Positions 26,589 to 36,076 of a stretch of DNA of 64,000 nucleotides are shown here, one piece after another. The stretch covers positions 62,001 to 126,000 of the forward strand of contig NZ_JAFKJN010000020.1 of the NCBI RefSeq assembly GCF_017305915.1, given 5' to 3'. The position numbers and the translations under genes were made by a program. The stretch's first letter is position 1; every line of letters begins with the position of its first letter. The DNA comes from Reyranella sp. Lineage in GTDB: Bacteria; Pseudomonadota; Alphaproteobacteria; Reyranellales; Reyranellaceae. Under the pieces are notes generated by a model. It was given only the letters and a program-made list of their open reading frames with translations, was not told where the DNA came from and made no database searches.

Positions 26589-29289
26589 CGGTTCCGGTGC
26601 GCGGCGGAGTCTCGCTCTTGGCCTTGCCCTTGGGCTTGGCCGCCTTCTTCTTCGTTGCGGTCTTCTTCTTGGAGGCGACATCGCCCGGATCGTTGGCCGC
26701 AGCCGGCGGCTTCTTGGCACGCACCGCCTTGGGCTTCTTGCCGCCACCCCCCTGGCTGGATTTTGCGGCGCGCTCGGCCAATAGCGACACCGCCTGCTCG
26801 ACGGTCAGCTCCTCGGGCTTGAGGTCGCGCGGCACGGTGGCGTTGATGCCGCCGTGCTTCACATACATGCCGTAGCGGCCTTCGTAGAGCTCGATCGGCG
26901 CCTCGTCGCCCGGATGGGCGCCGACCGTGCGGAGCGGCTTGGCGGCGCGGCCGCGGCCCGAGACCTTGGCCTCCGCCAGCAGCGCGATCGCGCGGTTCAT
27001 GCCGATCTCCAGCACGCTTTCGTCGGCCGGGATCGACTTGTACTTGCTGCCGTGCCGGACGTAGGGGCCGAAGCGGCCGACGCCGGCCAATACAGGCTCG
27101 CCGTCCTCGGGATGCGGCCCCAGCTCGCGCGGCAGCGCCAGGATGGCCAGCGCCTTCTCGAGCGTGAGCTCGTCGGGCGTCATGCCCTTGAGCAGAGAAG
27201 CGCGTTTGGGCTTGTCCTTGCCCTCGGGCTCGCCGAGCTGGATGTAGAGGCCGTAGGGGCCGTTGCGCAGCGTCACCTGCTTGCCGGTCTCCGGGTCGAT
27301 GCCCAGCACCTTCGGCTCGTTGAGGTTGGCGCCGGATGCCGCGTCCTTCTCGGGATCGACGACCGCGAGCTTCCGCGTGAACTTGCACTCAGGATAGTTC
27401 GAGCAGCCGATGAAGGCGCCGAACCGGCCGAGCTTCAGGCCGAGCCGGCCGTTGCCGCAGGCCGGGCAGTCGCGCGGGCTCTTGCCGCCCCCTTGGCCCC
27501 CGTTGTCGTTGGCCGGGAAGAAATGCGGCCCCAGCTCCTCGTCGAGCTTGTCCAGCACCTCGCTGACGCGAAGGTTCTTGGTCTCGCCGACGGCGGAGGA
27601 AAAGGCGCCCCAGAATTCGCGCAGCACCTGGCGCCAGTCGATCTTGCCGTCGGAGATGTCGTCCAGCTCTTCTTCGAGATGGGCGGTGAAGTTGTATTCG
27701 ACGTAGCGGGGGAAATAGGTCTGCAGGAAGGCCGTCACGATGCGGCCGCGGTCTTCGGGAATGAAGCGCTTGCGGTCGAGCCTGACATAGTTACGGCGCT
27801 GCAGGACTTCAATGATCGAGGCGTAGGTCGAGGGCCGGCCGATGCCGAGCTCCTCCAGCTTCTTCACCAGGCTCGCCTCCGAATAGCGCGGCGGCGGCTC
27901 GGTGAAGTGCTGCTCGGGGATGACCTCGCGGCGTTCCAGCCCTTCGCCTTCGGCGACGTCGGGCAAGATCGAGCCGTTCTCTTCGTCGGCCTCGTCGTCG
28001 CGGCCCTCGTCGTACAGCGTCAGGAAGCCGTTGAACTTCACGACCGAGCCTGTCGCGCGCAGCTGAACGGTCTTGTCGGCACTGGCGATGTCGACCGTGA
28101 CCTGGTCGAGCACGGCCGATTCCATCTGGCTCGCCACCGTGCGCTTCCAGATCAGCTCGTAGAGACCGCGCTGGTCCTTGTCGAGGTACTGGGCGACGTC
28201 CTGCGGCGTGCGGAACAGGTCGGTCGGGCGGATCGCCTCGTGCGCTTCCTGGGCGTTCTTGGCCTTCGACGTGTAGACGCGCGGCTGGGCCGGCACGTAG
28301 CTCTGGCCGTACTTGGTCTCGATCAGGCGACGGGTCTGGCCGACCGCCTCGGGCGCGAGCTGCACGCCGTCGGTGCGCATGTAGGTGATCAGGCCGACCG
28401 TCTCGCCGCCGATATCGACGCCTTCGTACAGGCGCTGGGCGATGCGCATCGCCGTCGCGGCGCCGAGGCCGAGCTTGCGCGAGGCCTCCTGCTGCAGCGT
28501 CGAGGTGATGAAGGGCGGCGGCGGGTTGCGCCGCACCTGGCGGCGGTCGATCGACGACACCGCGAAGGCGCGGCGCTCGATCTCGCGCTTGGCCTGCTCC
28601 GCGCGGGTCTGGGTGTCGAGATCGAACTTGTCGAGCCGGCGGCCGTCGAGATGGGTGAGGCGGGCCTTCAGGGTCTGCTTCTTGGCGGTGCCGAAGAGGG
28701 CGTCGACCGTCCAGTACTCGCGGCTCTTGAAGACCTCGATCTCGGCCTCGCGCTCGCAGATCAGGCGCAGCGCCACCGACTGCACGCGGCCGGCCGAGCG
28801 GCTGCCCGGCAGCTTGCGCCACAGCACGGGCGAGAGGGTGAAGCCCACCAGGTAGTCCAGCGCGCGGCGGGCGAGGTAGGCGTCGATCAGCGGCTGGTCC
28901 AAATTGCGCGGATGGGCGACCGCATCCAGCACCGACTGCTTGGTGATGGCGTTGAAGGTCACCCGCTTCACGTCGACGCCGTCGAGCGCCTTCTTGCGGG
29001 CCAGCACGTCGCGGACATGCCAGGAGATCGCCTCGCCCTCGCGATCCGGGTCGGTGGCGAGATAGAGCTTGCCGCCCTTGCTGACCGCCTTGGCGATCGC
29101 ATCCAGCCGTTTCTGGGAGGAGGAATCGACCTCCCAATCCATGGCGAAGTCCTCGTCCGGACGGACCGAGCCGTCCTTGGGTGGCAGGTCGCGCACATGG
29201 CCATAGGAGGCCAGCACGGTGTAGCCGGGCCCGAGATACTTTCCGATGGTCTTGGCCTTGGCAGGCGATTCGACGACCAGAACGTCCAT
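26581..29289 (-). CDS. topA: DNA topoisomerase I
   Basis: Relaxes negative supercoils through a single-strand break, 902 residues. Toprim domain at the N-terminus (MDVLVVESPAKAKTIGKYLG; acidic triad D80-x-D82-x-E84), active-site tyrosine Y303 in ITYMRTDG, and one clear C-terminal zinc-finger module (CPACGNGRLGLKLGRFGAF, then CSNYPEC), followed by several diverged finger-like repeats lacking cysteines. The last 60 residues are a Lys/Ala/Pro tail. A ten-base inverted repeat (29299-29308 / 29321-29330) lies in the 51-base gap upstream. Confidence 0.96.
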   Translation of the reverse strand: MDVLVVESPAKAKTIGKYLGPGYTVLASYGHVRDLPPKDGSVRPDEDFAMDWEVDSSSQKRLDAIAKAVSKGGKLYLATDPDREGEAISWHVRDVLARKKALDGVDVKRVTFNAITKQSVLDAVAHPRNLDQPLIDAYLARRALDYLVGFTLSPVLWRKLPGSRSAGRVQSVALRLICEREAEIEVFKSREYWTVDALFGTAKKQTLKARLTHLDGRRLDKFDLDTQTRAEQAKREIERRAFAVSSIDRRQVRRNPPPPFITSTLQQEASRKLGLGAATAMRIAQRLYEGVDIGGETVGLITYMRTDGVQLAPEAVGQTRRLIETKYGQSYVPAQPRVYTSKAKNAQEAHEAIRPTDLFRTPQDVAQYLDKDQRGLYELIWKRTVASQMESAVLDQVTVDIASADKTVQLRATGSVVKFNGFLTLYDEGRDDEADEENGSILPDVAEGEGLERREVIPEQHFTEPPPRYSEASLVKKLEELGIGRPSTYASIIEVLQRRNYVRLDRKRFIPEDRGRIVTAFLQTYFPRYVEYNFTAHLEEELDDISDGKIDWRQVLREFWGAFSSAVGETKNLRVSEVLDKLDEELGPHFFPANDNGGQGGGKSPRDCPACGNGRLGLKLGRFGAFIGCSNYPECKFTRKLAVVDPEKDAASGANLNEPKVLGIDPETGKQVTLRNGPYGLYIQLGEPEGKDKPKRASLLKGMTPDELTLEKALAILALPRELGPHPEDGEPVLAGVGRFGPYVRHGSKYKSIPADESVLEIGMNRAIALLAEAKVSGRGRAAKPLRTVGAHPGDEAPIELYEGRYGMYVKHGGINATVPRDLKPEELTVEQAVSLLAERAAKSSQGGGGKKPKAVRAKKPPAAANDPGDVASKKKTATKKKAAKPKGKAKSETPPRTGTDG

Positions 29290-29340
29290 CGTCGATACTA
29301 GCTCCAGTAAAACCTTGAGAACCGGAGCTATCTCACTGAT

Positions 29341-30408
29341 CTAGATCAGGGATACGCTGTTACCCCGGTGCCGTTCCAGGCGGCCTTCCAGTTCGAGGGC
29401 CGTGAGGACCTCCGCCACGGTGGCGGCGGACACTTGGCATCGGCGTACCAGTTCGTCAACCGCAGTGGGCACCGAGCCGAGCGCCCGAAGCACCTTTGCA
29501 GTGGTGCTGTCGCGGGGGGCTTCCCGTGATTTTTCAATCGGTTGGCAGGCGGCCTGCGGCTTCCCGAACACACCCATAATATCGTTGGCATCGCGGGCCA
29601 AAATGGCCCCCTGACGAATAAGGTTATTCGATCCGGCATAGCGCGGGTCCATCGGGGAGCCTGGGACGACGAACACTTCTCGCCCCTGGTCCAAGGCGCG
29701 CTGGGCGGTGATCAGGGAGCCGGATTGTGCGGCGGCCTCGATCACAATCACCCCGGCGCTGAGGCCGCTGACGATGCGGTTGCGCCGCGGGAAGGAGCGG
29801 GCGATCGGCGGCGTGCCGAAGGGGCTTTCGGCCAGCAGCAGCCCGCGGCCGGCGATGGCGCGGTACAGACCCTCGTTCTGGCGGGGATAGATCTGGTCGA
29901 TGCCGCCGGCCAGCACGGCCACGGTGCCGGTGGGCAGGGCGGCCTCATGTGCCGCGGTGTCGATGCCGCGCGCCAGGCCCGAGACGATCACGAAGCCCGC
30001 CCGGCCCAGGGTGGCCGCCAGATCCGCCGCGAAGCGGCGCCCGGCCAGCGACGCCTCGCGCGCGCCGACGATGGCCAGCATCGGCCGCGCCAGCAGCCCC
30101 GTATCGCCGATTGCCGACAGCACCGGCGGCGCATCCGGCAGCGCCGCCAGCGCCGCGGGGTAATCGCTGTCGCCCAGCACCAGGAAGCGGCCGCCGATGC
30201 GCGCGAGCGCGCGGTCCTCCCGCGCCAGGTCGTCTTCGGCCGCGACCGGTATCTTCGGCGGCAGTTCCCGGCAGGCGCGGCGCACCGAGCCGAAGTGCTG
30301 CAACGCCTCCTGGAAGGTGACGGGGCCGATGCGCGGGCTGCGCGCCAGCCGCACCCGGGCGAGCCGTTCCGCCGCATCCGTTTCCGAGGTGAACGGGCCA
30401 TCGAACAT
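29341..30408 (-). CDS. dprA: DNA-processing protein DprA
   Basis: Loads RecA on incoming single-stranded DNA during natural transformation. The 355 residues include an N-terminal SAM-like helical region (LARSPRIGPVTFQEALQHFG), the Rossmann-like core (VSGLARGIDTAAHEAAL, FPRRNRIVSGLSAGVIVIEA, SGSLITAQRALDQGR) and a C-terminal winged helix (VDELVRRCQVSAATVAEVL). It sits 51 bases ahead of topA, the usual alphaproteobacterial pairing. Other competence genes are not in this window. Confidence 0.94.
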   Translation of the reverse strand: MFDGPFTSETDAAERLARVRLARSPRIGPVTFQEALQHFGSVRRACRELPPKIPVAAEDDLAREDRALARIGGRFLVLGDSDYPAALAALPDAPPVLSAIGDTGLLARPMLAIVGAREASLAGRRFAADLAATLGRAGFVIVSGLARGIDTAAHEAALPTGTVAVLAGGIDQIYPRQNEGLYRAIAGRGLLLAESPFGTPPIARSFPRRNRIVSGLSAGVIVIEAAAQSGSLITAQRALDQGREVFVVPGSPMDPRYAGSNNLIRQGAILARDANDIMGVFGKPQAACQPIEKSREAPRDSTTAKVLRALGSVPTAVDELVRRCQVSAATVAEVLTALELEGRLERHRGNSVSLI

Positions 30409-30419
30409 GCTGGTGACCG

Positions 30420-30440
30420 TAAAACGGGAAAACTCCCGTG
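30420..30440 (-). terminator. Hairpin with T run after the MFS gene
   Basis: Minus-strand hairpin acggga / tcccgt, loop of four, followed by TTTT. It lies between the MFS stop (30451) and the dprA start (30408). Its closeness to dprA means dprA must be read from a promoter upstream of it or escape it partly. Confidence 0.5.
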
Positions 30441-30450
30441 TAAAACAACC

Positions 30451-31626
30451 CTAAATAGAATTCCTGTGCCGCCGGCTGATCATCGCCCCGGCGGCGCCCA
30501 GCAGGCCGAGCAGCGCGGCCAGCGGGCCGAAGCCCTCGAACCCCATGGTGCTGATCATCAGCGCGCCCAGCGCCGCGGCGCCGACCCAGCCGACGCTGGC
30601 CGAGGCGCCGTTCAGCCCCAGCACGGTGCCGCGCACTTCCTCGGGCACGCTGGCCAGCGCCGCCATGTAGGACGGCCGGCCCAGGGCATTCATCAGGCTG
30701 TAGATCACGCCCAGCCCAACCGAGATCCAGGCCGCGGGATGCCACAGGAACAGCGCCAGCGCGGCGGCGCCCGACAAGGCCATGGCTATTGCGAAGGTGC
30801 GCAGCCGATCGCGCATCCGGTCGGCCAGCTGGCCGCCCAGGATGGTGCCGGCGATGTTGCCCAGGGCGAAGATGGCGAGCGGCAGGGCGACGCCGGCTAG
30901 CGACAGACCATAGATCTCCTGCAGGAAGGTGGCGAAGTAGATCGTCGCCAGGCCGTAACAGATGCGCTCGGCGACGCTGATGGCCAGCAGGCCCATCACC
31001 GGCCGCGACAAAGCCTTGGCGATCGACGGCGCGCGGGCGCCGTGGCCGGCGGTGCCGGAACGGCCCACGGTCATCAGCAGGCTGAGCGACCCGGCCAGCG
31101 CCAGCCCGCCCATGCAGATGTTCCAGCCGCGCCAGCCGATCATCGAGCCGACATAGGCGGCGAGCGGCACGCCGACGACCAGGGTGAGCGACTGGCCGGT
31201 CATCACCCAGCCCAGCGCGCGGCCGCGCTGGTTGTTCTCGACATGGGCCGAGACCTCGGCGAAGACCACGCCGGTGAAGGTACCGGCACAGCCGCCGCCC
31301 AGCGTCGCCCAGGCCGCCACCCAGAAGAAATCGGCGGCGAAGGCCTGGCCGACCATGGCCACCGCCAGGGCGAGCAGCCCGCCGACCAGCATCGCGCGCC
31401 GGCCGATGCGGTCCGACAAGGTGCCGGCGGCGGCCGAGGCGACGCCCCACGAGGTCGCAGTGAAGGAGACGAGATTGGCGACCAGCGCGACGCTGACCTC
31501 GAGATCGCGGCTCATTTCGATCAGGAACGGCGCGCGCGTGGTGCCGCTGGACGTTGCGGCGAAGGAGCCGAGGCAGGCGGCGGCGATCAGGGCCCAGGGC
31601 AAAGGGCGGGCGGTGGTCGTCGTCAT
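30451..31626 (-). CDS. MFS transporter
   Basis: Twelve predicted helices in 391 residues, starting LPWALIAAACLGSFAATSSG. The loop GTLSDRIGRRAMLVGG is a good MFS motif A, and a second copy-like motif GGQLADRMRDRLR lies at the middle. Substrate unknown; drug- or metabolite-efflux families share this form. It diverges from an orphan binding-protein gene across 32 bases, and with it appears to be inserted between dprA and plsY, which are adjacent in many relatives. Confidence 0.87.
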   Translation of the reverse strand: MTTTTARPLPWALIAAACLGSFAATSSGTTRAPFLIEMSRDLEVSVALVANLVSFTATSWGVASAAAGTLSDRIGRRAMLVGGLLALAVAMVGQAFAADFFWVAAWATLGGGCAGTFTGVVFAEVSAHVENNQRGRALGWVMTGQSLTLVVGVPLAAYVGSMIGWRGWNICMGGLALAGSLSLLMTVGRSGTAGHGARAPSIAKALSRPVMGLLAISVAERICYGLATIYFATFLQEIYGLSLAGVALPLAIFALGNIAGTILGGQLADRMRDRLRTFAIAMALSGAAALALFLWHPAAWISVGLGVIYSLMNALGRPSYMAALASVPEEVRGTVLGLNGASASVGWVGAAALGALMISTMGFEGFGPLAALLGLLGAAGAMISRRHRNSI

Positions 31627-31658
31627 GGACGGGCCCGTATATATGGTATGACGCCGCG

Positions 31659-32687
31659 ATGAAATCGTGGCTTCTCGCAGCGTTCCTGATTCTCGCTGGC
31701 ACTCTTCTCGTGGCCACGTCGGCCTCGGCGCAGCGCACGCGCCTGCAGGTCTATACGACGCTCGAGGTCGCCAACATCGCCGACTTCAAGAAGTCGGTCG
31801 AGGCGGAGAACCGCGACATCGAGATCGTCTGGATCCGCGATTCGACCGGCGTGGTCACGGCAAAGATTCTCGCCGAGCAAAATGCGCAGCGCGGCGACGC
31901 GATCTGGGGACTGGCCGTCACCTCGACCATGCAGCTCAAGGAACGCGGCCTGCTCGAGCCCTACGCACCCAAGGGGCTCGCGGCGCTGAAGCCGTCGTTC
32001 CGCGATCCGGCCGATCCACCTTCCTATGTCGGCATGGAGGGCTGGGTGGCCGCGGTCTGCTTCAACACGATCGAGGCGCAGAAGCTCGGCCTGCCGAAGC
32101 CGCAATCCTGGGTCGACCTGCTCGATCCGAAGCTCAAGGGCAAGATCACCATGCCGCATCCGGCGTCGTCGGGGACCGGCTACTTCCATGTCTCGGCCTG
32201 GATCCAGATGTTCGGCGAGGAAAAGGCGTGGGCCTTCATGGACCGGCTGCACGACAACATCGCCTTCTACGTCCATTCCGGCTCGCAGCCCTGCAAGATG
32301 GCGGCGTCGGGCGAGTTCCCGCTCGGCATCTCGGCCGAGATCTCGGCCGCCGATGCGCGCGCCAAAGGCGCGCCGGTCGAGGGCCTGCTGATGAAGGAGG
32401 GCGGCGGCTGGGAAATGGACACCGCGGCGATCCTGCGCGGGACTAGGAACCTCGCGGCGGCGCAGCGGCTGATGGACTTCGCGGCGTCCCGCAAGGCGAA
32501 CGAGCTCTATGCCACCTTCGTCAGCCAGGTCGCGATGCCGGGCATCGCCAGCACCATCCCCGGCTATCCGGCGGGCGTGGCCGAATCGATGATCACGAAC
32601 GACTTCGCCTGGGCCTCGGCCAATCGCGGCCGCATCCTCGCCGAATGGACCCGCCGCTACGAGGGCAAGGCGCAGAAAAAGAACTGA
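31659..32687 (+). CDS. Solute-binding protein resembling 2-aminoethylphosphonate/iron-type ABC receptors, orphan
   Basis: A 342-residue periplasmic binding protein with a Sec signal (cleavage near SASAQ). The text LQVYTTLEVANIADFKKSVE, IVWIRDSTGVVTAKILAEQ and DAIWGLAVTSTMQLKERG is typical of the family annotated as putative 2-aminoethylphosphonate receptors, itself related to iron(III) receptors. No permease or ATPase gene is nearby, so it must use a transporter encoded elsewhere or act in sensing. The ligand is inferred from family resemblance only. Confidence 0.8.
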   Translation: MKSWLLAAFLILAGTLLVATSASAQRTRLQVYTTLEVANIADFKKSVEAENRDIEIVWIRDSTGVVTAKILAEQNAQRGDAIWGLAVTSTMQLKERGLLEPYAPKGLAALKPSFRDPADPPSYVGMEGWVAAVCFNTIEAQKLGLPKPQSWVDLLDPKLKGKITMPHPASSGTGYFHVSAWIQMFGEEKAWAFMDRLHDNIAFYVHSGSQPCKMAASGEFPLGISAEISAADARAKGAPVEGLLMKEGGGWEMDTAAILRGTRNLAAAQRLMDFAASRKANELYATFVSQVAMPGIASTIPGYPAGVAESMITNDFAWASANRGRILAEWTRRYEGKAQKKN

Positions 32688-32803
32688 CCGCCCGTCCGAC
32701 CGTTCGTCCCCGGGGGCTCGCCGGTCGTCCCACAGGCCGCGCCGGTCGTCACATTTCGCCACAGGATCAAGGGCTCGACCCGTAGAACCGGCAGCGTCCA
32801 CCG

Positions 32804-34591
32804 ATGGAGCTCGCCGTGCAGAGACGCACCCTGATCAAGCTCGCCGGAGCGCTGCCGATGATCTCGACGGTCGCTCACGCCCAGCCCTATCGTCGGGTCC
32901 GGCCGGGGGAGGCTGGCTGGCCGACCACCGAGCAATGGAAGGCGCTGGACACCCAGGTCGGCGGCCGGCTGATCGCCGTGAAGTCGCCGGTCGAGGCCTG
33001 CCGCACGTCGCCGGAAGAGTGCGCCGCGGTCTTTCGCGACCTCAAGAACCCATGGGCGATCGGCGACAGCCCGGCGTTGACCCAGACCAGCGGCTGGGCC
33101 GGCGCCTGGATCTCATCGCCCAGCGCCTATGCCGTGCCCGCGCGCAACGCCCACGACGTGGCGGCGGCGGTGACGTTCGCCAAGGCCCATCGCCTGCGCA
33201 TCGCGGTGAAGGGCGGCGGGCATTCCTACCAGGGCACGTCCAACGCGCCCGATTCGCTGCTGGTCTGGACGCGGCCGATGGATCGCATCGAGCTGCATGA
33301 CGGTTTCGTGCCGCGGGGCTGCAGCAGCGCGCCGCTCGAGGCGGTGTCGCTGGGCGCCGGCGTGGTGTGGCTGCATGCCTATGCTGCCGTCACCAAGGCC
33401 GGCCGCTATGTCCAGGGCGGCGGCTGCATGACCGTCGGAGTCGCCGGTCTGATACAGAGCGGCGGCTTCGGCAGCTTCTCCAAGCGCTACGGGCTGGCCG
33501 CCGCGAGCCTGCTGGAGGCGGAGGTGGTGACCGCGGACGGCGAGACCCGCATCGCCAATGCCTGCACCAACCCGGACCTGTTCTGGGCGCTGAAGGGCGG
33601 GGGCGGCGGCAGCTTCGGCGCGATCACGCGCGTCACGCTCAAGACGCATGAGCTGCCGCAACTGTTCGGCGCCGCCTTCGCCGCCATCAAGGCCAATTCG
33701 GATGCGGCCTACCGCCGGCTGATCGAGCGCTTCGTCGCCTTCTATCGCGAGAGCCTGTTCAACCCGACCTGGGGCGAGACGGCGGTCTTCCGGCCCGGCA
33801 ACGTGCTCGAGATCGCCATGGTCTTCCAGGGCATCGACCAGGACCGTGCGGCGGCGGCGTGGAAGCCGTTCTACGACTGGGTGCAGGCCCGCGCCGGCGA
33901 CTACACGCTGCCGCAGCCGCCGATGTTCATCCATCTGCCGGCGGCGGCGCTGTGGGACGCCGCCTTCCTGAAGCAGAACGCGCCGCAGATGGTCCTGTCG
34001 GACGAACGGCCCGGCGCCTCGGCGACCAACGTGTTCTGGCGCGGCAACCTCAACGAGGCGGGCTGGTTCCTGCACGCCTATCAATCGACCTGGATGCCGC
34101 AGGCGCTGCTCGCCGACGACAAGCGCGCGTCGCTGGTCGACGCGCTGTTCGCCGGCAGCCGGCACTGGCGGCTGGCGCTGCATTTCAACAAGGGCCTCGC
34201 CGGCGCACCGGCCGAAGCAGTCGCGGCGGCGCGCGACACCGCGACCAATCCCGCCGCAGCAGACGCCTTCGCGCTCGCCATCAGCGCGGCCGAAGGGCCG
34301 CCGGCCTTCGCCGGCATCGCCGGGCACGAGCCCGACCTCGCCAAGGCGCGCGACAACGCCGCGCGCGTGACGTCGGCGATCGGCGAATTGCGCAAGCTGG
34401 TGCCGCAGCCGGGCTCGTACGTCTCGGAGTCGGATTACTTCGAGGCCGACTGGCGCCAGGCGTTCTGGGGCGCCAACTACCCGCGACTGAAGGCGGTGAA
34501 GGACAAGGTCGATCCCGACGGCCTGTTCTTCGTCCACCATGGCGTCGGCAGCGAAGAGTGGAGCCCCGACGGCTTCACGCGGCTGAGGTAG
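32804..34591 (+). CDS. Exported FAD-linked oxidase of the berberine-bridge-enzyme (BBE/PCMH) family
   Basis: A 595-residue oxidoreductase. A twin-arginine-like signal (QRRTLIKLAGALPM) suggests export with the flavin bound. The FAD domain has IAVKGGGHSYQG (His140, the usual 8-alpha-histidyl FAD site) and QGGGCMTVGVAGLIQSGGFG (Cys208, the position of the second, 6-S-cysteinyl link). The BBE C-terminal motif is present (NYPRLKAVKDKVDPDGLFF). GTG 32819 region starts would shorten the N-terminus slightly. Substrate unknown; sugars, alcohols and alkaloids are oxidised by relatives. Its 3' end overlaps plsY by 17 bases. Confidence 0.85.
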   Translation: MELAVQRRTLIKLAGALPMISTVAHAQPYRRVRPGEAGWPTTEQWKALDTQVGGRLIAVKSPVEACRTSPEECAAVFRDLKNPWAIGDSPALTQTSGWAGAWISSPSAYAVPARNAHDVAAAVTFAKAHRLRIAVKGGGHSYQGTSNAPDSLLVWTRPMDRIELHDGFVPRGCSSAPLEAVSLGAGVVWLHAYAAVTKAGRYVQGGGCMTVGVAGLIQSGGFGSFSKRYGLAAASLLEAEVVTADGETRIANACTNPDLFWALKGGGGGSFGAITRVTLKTHELPQLFGAAFAAIKANSDAAYRRLIERFVAFYRESLFNPTWGETAVFRPGNVLEIAMVFQGIDQDRAAAAWKPFYDWVQARAGDYTLPQPPMFIHLPAAALWDAAFLKQNAPQMVLSDERPGASATNVFWRGNLNEAGWFLHAYQSTWMPQALLADDKRASLVDALFAGSRHWRLALHFNKGLAGAPAEAVAAARDTATNPAAADAFALAISAAEGPPAFAGIAGHEPDLAKARDNAARVTSAIGELRKLVPQPGSYVSESDYFEADWRQAFWGANYPRLKAVKDKVDPDGLFFVHHGVGSEEWSPDGFTRLR

Positions 34592-35195
34592 AGCGCTGGC
34601 CGATCTTGGGCTCGGTGCCGGCGAGCAGCCGGCGGATGTTGGCATGGTGCCGCGCCCACACCAGCGGCACCATCACGCTGATCACCAGCGCGACCGGCCA
34701 CGGATCGAGATACCAGGCGGCGATCGCGCCGCCGAGGATGCTGAGCAGCGACGCCAGCGAGGAGTAGCGGAACAGGGCTGCCAACAGCAGCCACAGCGCG
34801 CAGGTGATGACGCCCACCGGCCAGCTCAGCCCCAGCATGATGCCGATCTTGGTCGCCACGCCCTTGCCGCCCTTGAAGCCGAGCCACGGCGGGTACATGT
34901 GGCCCAGCACCGCGCCGGCCGCCGCGACCGCAGCGGGCACCGGCCCCAGCATCAGGTTGAAGGCGAGCGCCGGCACCAGGCCCTTCAGGGCGTCGAGCAG
35001 CAGGGTCGCCGCGGCCAGCGCCTTGTTGCCGGTGCGCAGCACGTTGGTCGCGCCGATGTTGCCCGAGCCGATGTTGCGGATGTCGCCCATGCCGGCCGCC
35101 CGCGTCAGCAGCAGGCCGAACGGGATCGACCCGAGCAGGAAGCCGACGACCGCGGGCAGCAGGTAAGCCAGCGTCCACGGCAGCGGCGACGTCAT
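34575..35195 (-). CDS. plsY: Acyl-phosphate:glycerol-3-phosphate acyltransferase PlsY
   Basis: Integral membrane enzyme that makes lysophosphatidic acid from acyl phosphate, the first step of phospholipid synthesis. The 206 residues hold five or so helices and the three PlsY motifs: GSIPFGLLLTR, the glycine-rich IRNIGSGNIGATNVLRTGNK and FKGGKGVATKIG. The ATG shares ATGA with the stop of the upstream proline-rich gene, so translation is coupled. Confidence 0.95.
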   Translation of the reverse strand: MTSPLPWTLAYLLPAVVGFLLGSIPFGLLLTRAAGMGDIRNIGSGNIGATNVLRTGNKALAAATLLLDALKGLVPALAFNLMLGPVPAAVAAAGAVLGHMYPPWLGFKGGKGVATKIGIMLGLSWPVGVITCALWLLLAALFRYSSLASLLSILGGAIAAWYLDPWPVALVISVMVPLVWARHHANIRRLLAGTEPKIGQRSTSAA

Positions 35196-36022
35196 GGGTT
35201 CATCACACGGCAGTTGGTGCTGTCGACGAAGGCGGTGGTCGGCGGGCCGATCAGCTCGGTGGTGACCTGCTCGCCGGCGGCGAGCTGGATCGGTCCGAGA
35301 TAGGCTTCGCCGACCGAGCGTCCGGCATTCAGGAAGGAGCACTGCACCTGGGTGTCGACCGTGCGGTTGACGTTGGAGGTGACGCTGACCGTCACCTGCC
35401 AATAGCGCGAGGCGCCGTAGGTCAGGTCGGTCGCCCGCAGGGTGAGCACCGGCATCGATCCGCCGTAGTTCGGCACCGGCCGCGGGCCGGTGCGCTGCAG
35501 CGCCGGCTGCGGCCGCGGCATCGGCCCTTCGGGCGGGCGATAGGCGCCGGTGGCCTCGCGCGGGTTGAAAGCGCGGTCGGGATCGGCAGAGCCCGGAGGC
35601 GCGAGCGGCGTCGGGCCGCCCGGCGGGGGCGGCGCCAGGCTCGGGCCTGTGCCGGGACCTGAGCCGCCCAGCGTCGCGGCGCCGCCGCCCGGCACCATCA
35701 GCGGCGGCGGCGAAAGCGGCGCGGCGCCGATCTGGTTGCCGCCGGTGGTCGGCGGGCCCGGCGGTGGCGGCGACGGAGAGGGCGGCGGATTGTTGGCGAG
35801 CGGGGTCGGCGAGGGCGCGGGCGCCTGCACGCCGCCGACCTGCGTCTGCAGCTTGTCGTAGCAGCCGAGCCGCGCCTGCTGGTCGCTGATCTCGCCGCAG
35901 ATCTGGATGTGCCGCGTCAAGGCATCGAGCAGGTCCTCGCGCGAGCGCTGCTGCGCCATCGCGGTCCCTGCGAGAAGGGTGAGCGCGGTGCCGAGAAGAA
36001 GGGAGTGTCGTAGCGTCGTCAT
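35192..36022 (-). CDS. Exported proline-rich protein of unknown function
   Basis: 276 residues with a Sec signal (LLLGTALTLLAGTAMAQ). After the signal comes a short helical piece with the motif ARLGCYDKL, a pattern seen in several small periplasmic proteobacterial proteins, then about 120 residues of Pro/Gly-rich low complexity, then a beta-rich C-terminal domain of some 85 residues (MPVLTLRATDLTYGASRYWQ to the end) with two cysteines. ATG 36022 is chosen because it begins directly before the signal. Overlaps plsY by ATGA. I do not recognise the C-terminal domain. Confidence 0.75.
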   Translation of the reverse strand: MTTLRHSLLLGTALTLLAGTAMAQQRSREDLLDALTRHIQICGEISDQQARLGCYDKLQTQVGGVQAPAPSPTPLANNPPPSPSPPPPGPPTTGGNQIGAAPLSPPPLMVPGGGAATLGGSGPGTGPSLAPPPPGGPTPLAPPGSADPDRAFNPREATGAYRPPEGPMPRPQPALQRTGPRPVPNYGGSMPVLTLRATDLTYGASRYWQVTVSVTSNVNRTVDTQVQCSFLNAGRSVGEAYLGPIQLAAGEQVTTELIGPPTTAFVDSTNCRVMNP

Positions 36023-36045
36023 GCGGCGACCATACCAGATCACAT

Positions 36046-36075
36046 GGCGGTTTCGAGGCAGGCGGTTTCGAGGCA
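36046..36075. repeat. Perfect 15-base tandem duplication
   Basis: ggcggtttcgaggca occurs twice in direct succession (36046-36060, 36061-36075), just past the pyrC' stop. It looks like a recent replication slip. Confidence 0.9.
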
Positions 36076-36076
36076 G

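Noticed and set aside
32688..32803. Recurring cggtcgtc strings before the BBE-like gene
   Set aside because: Irregular spacing and low complexity; no palindrome or promoter pattern.
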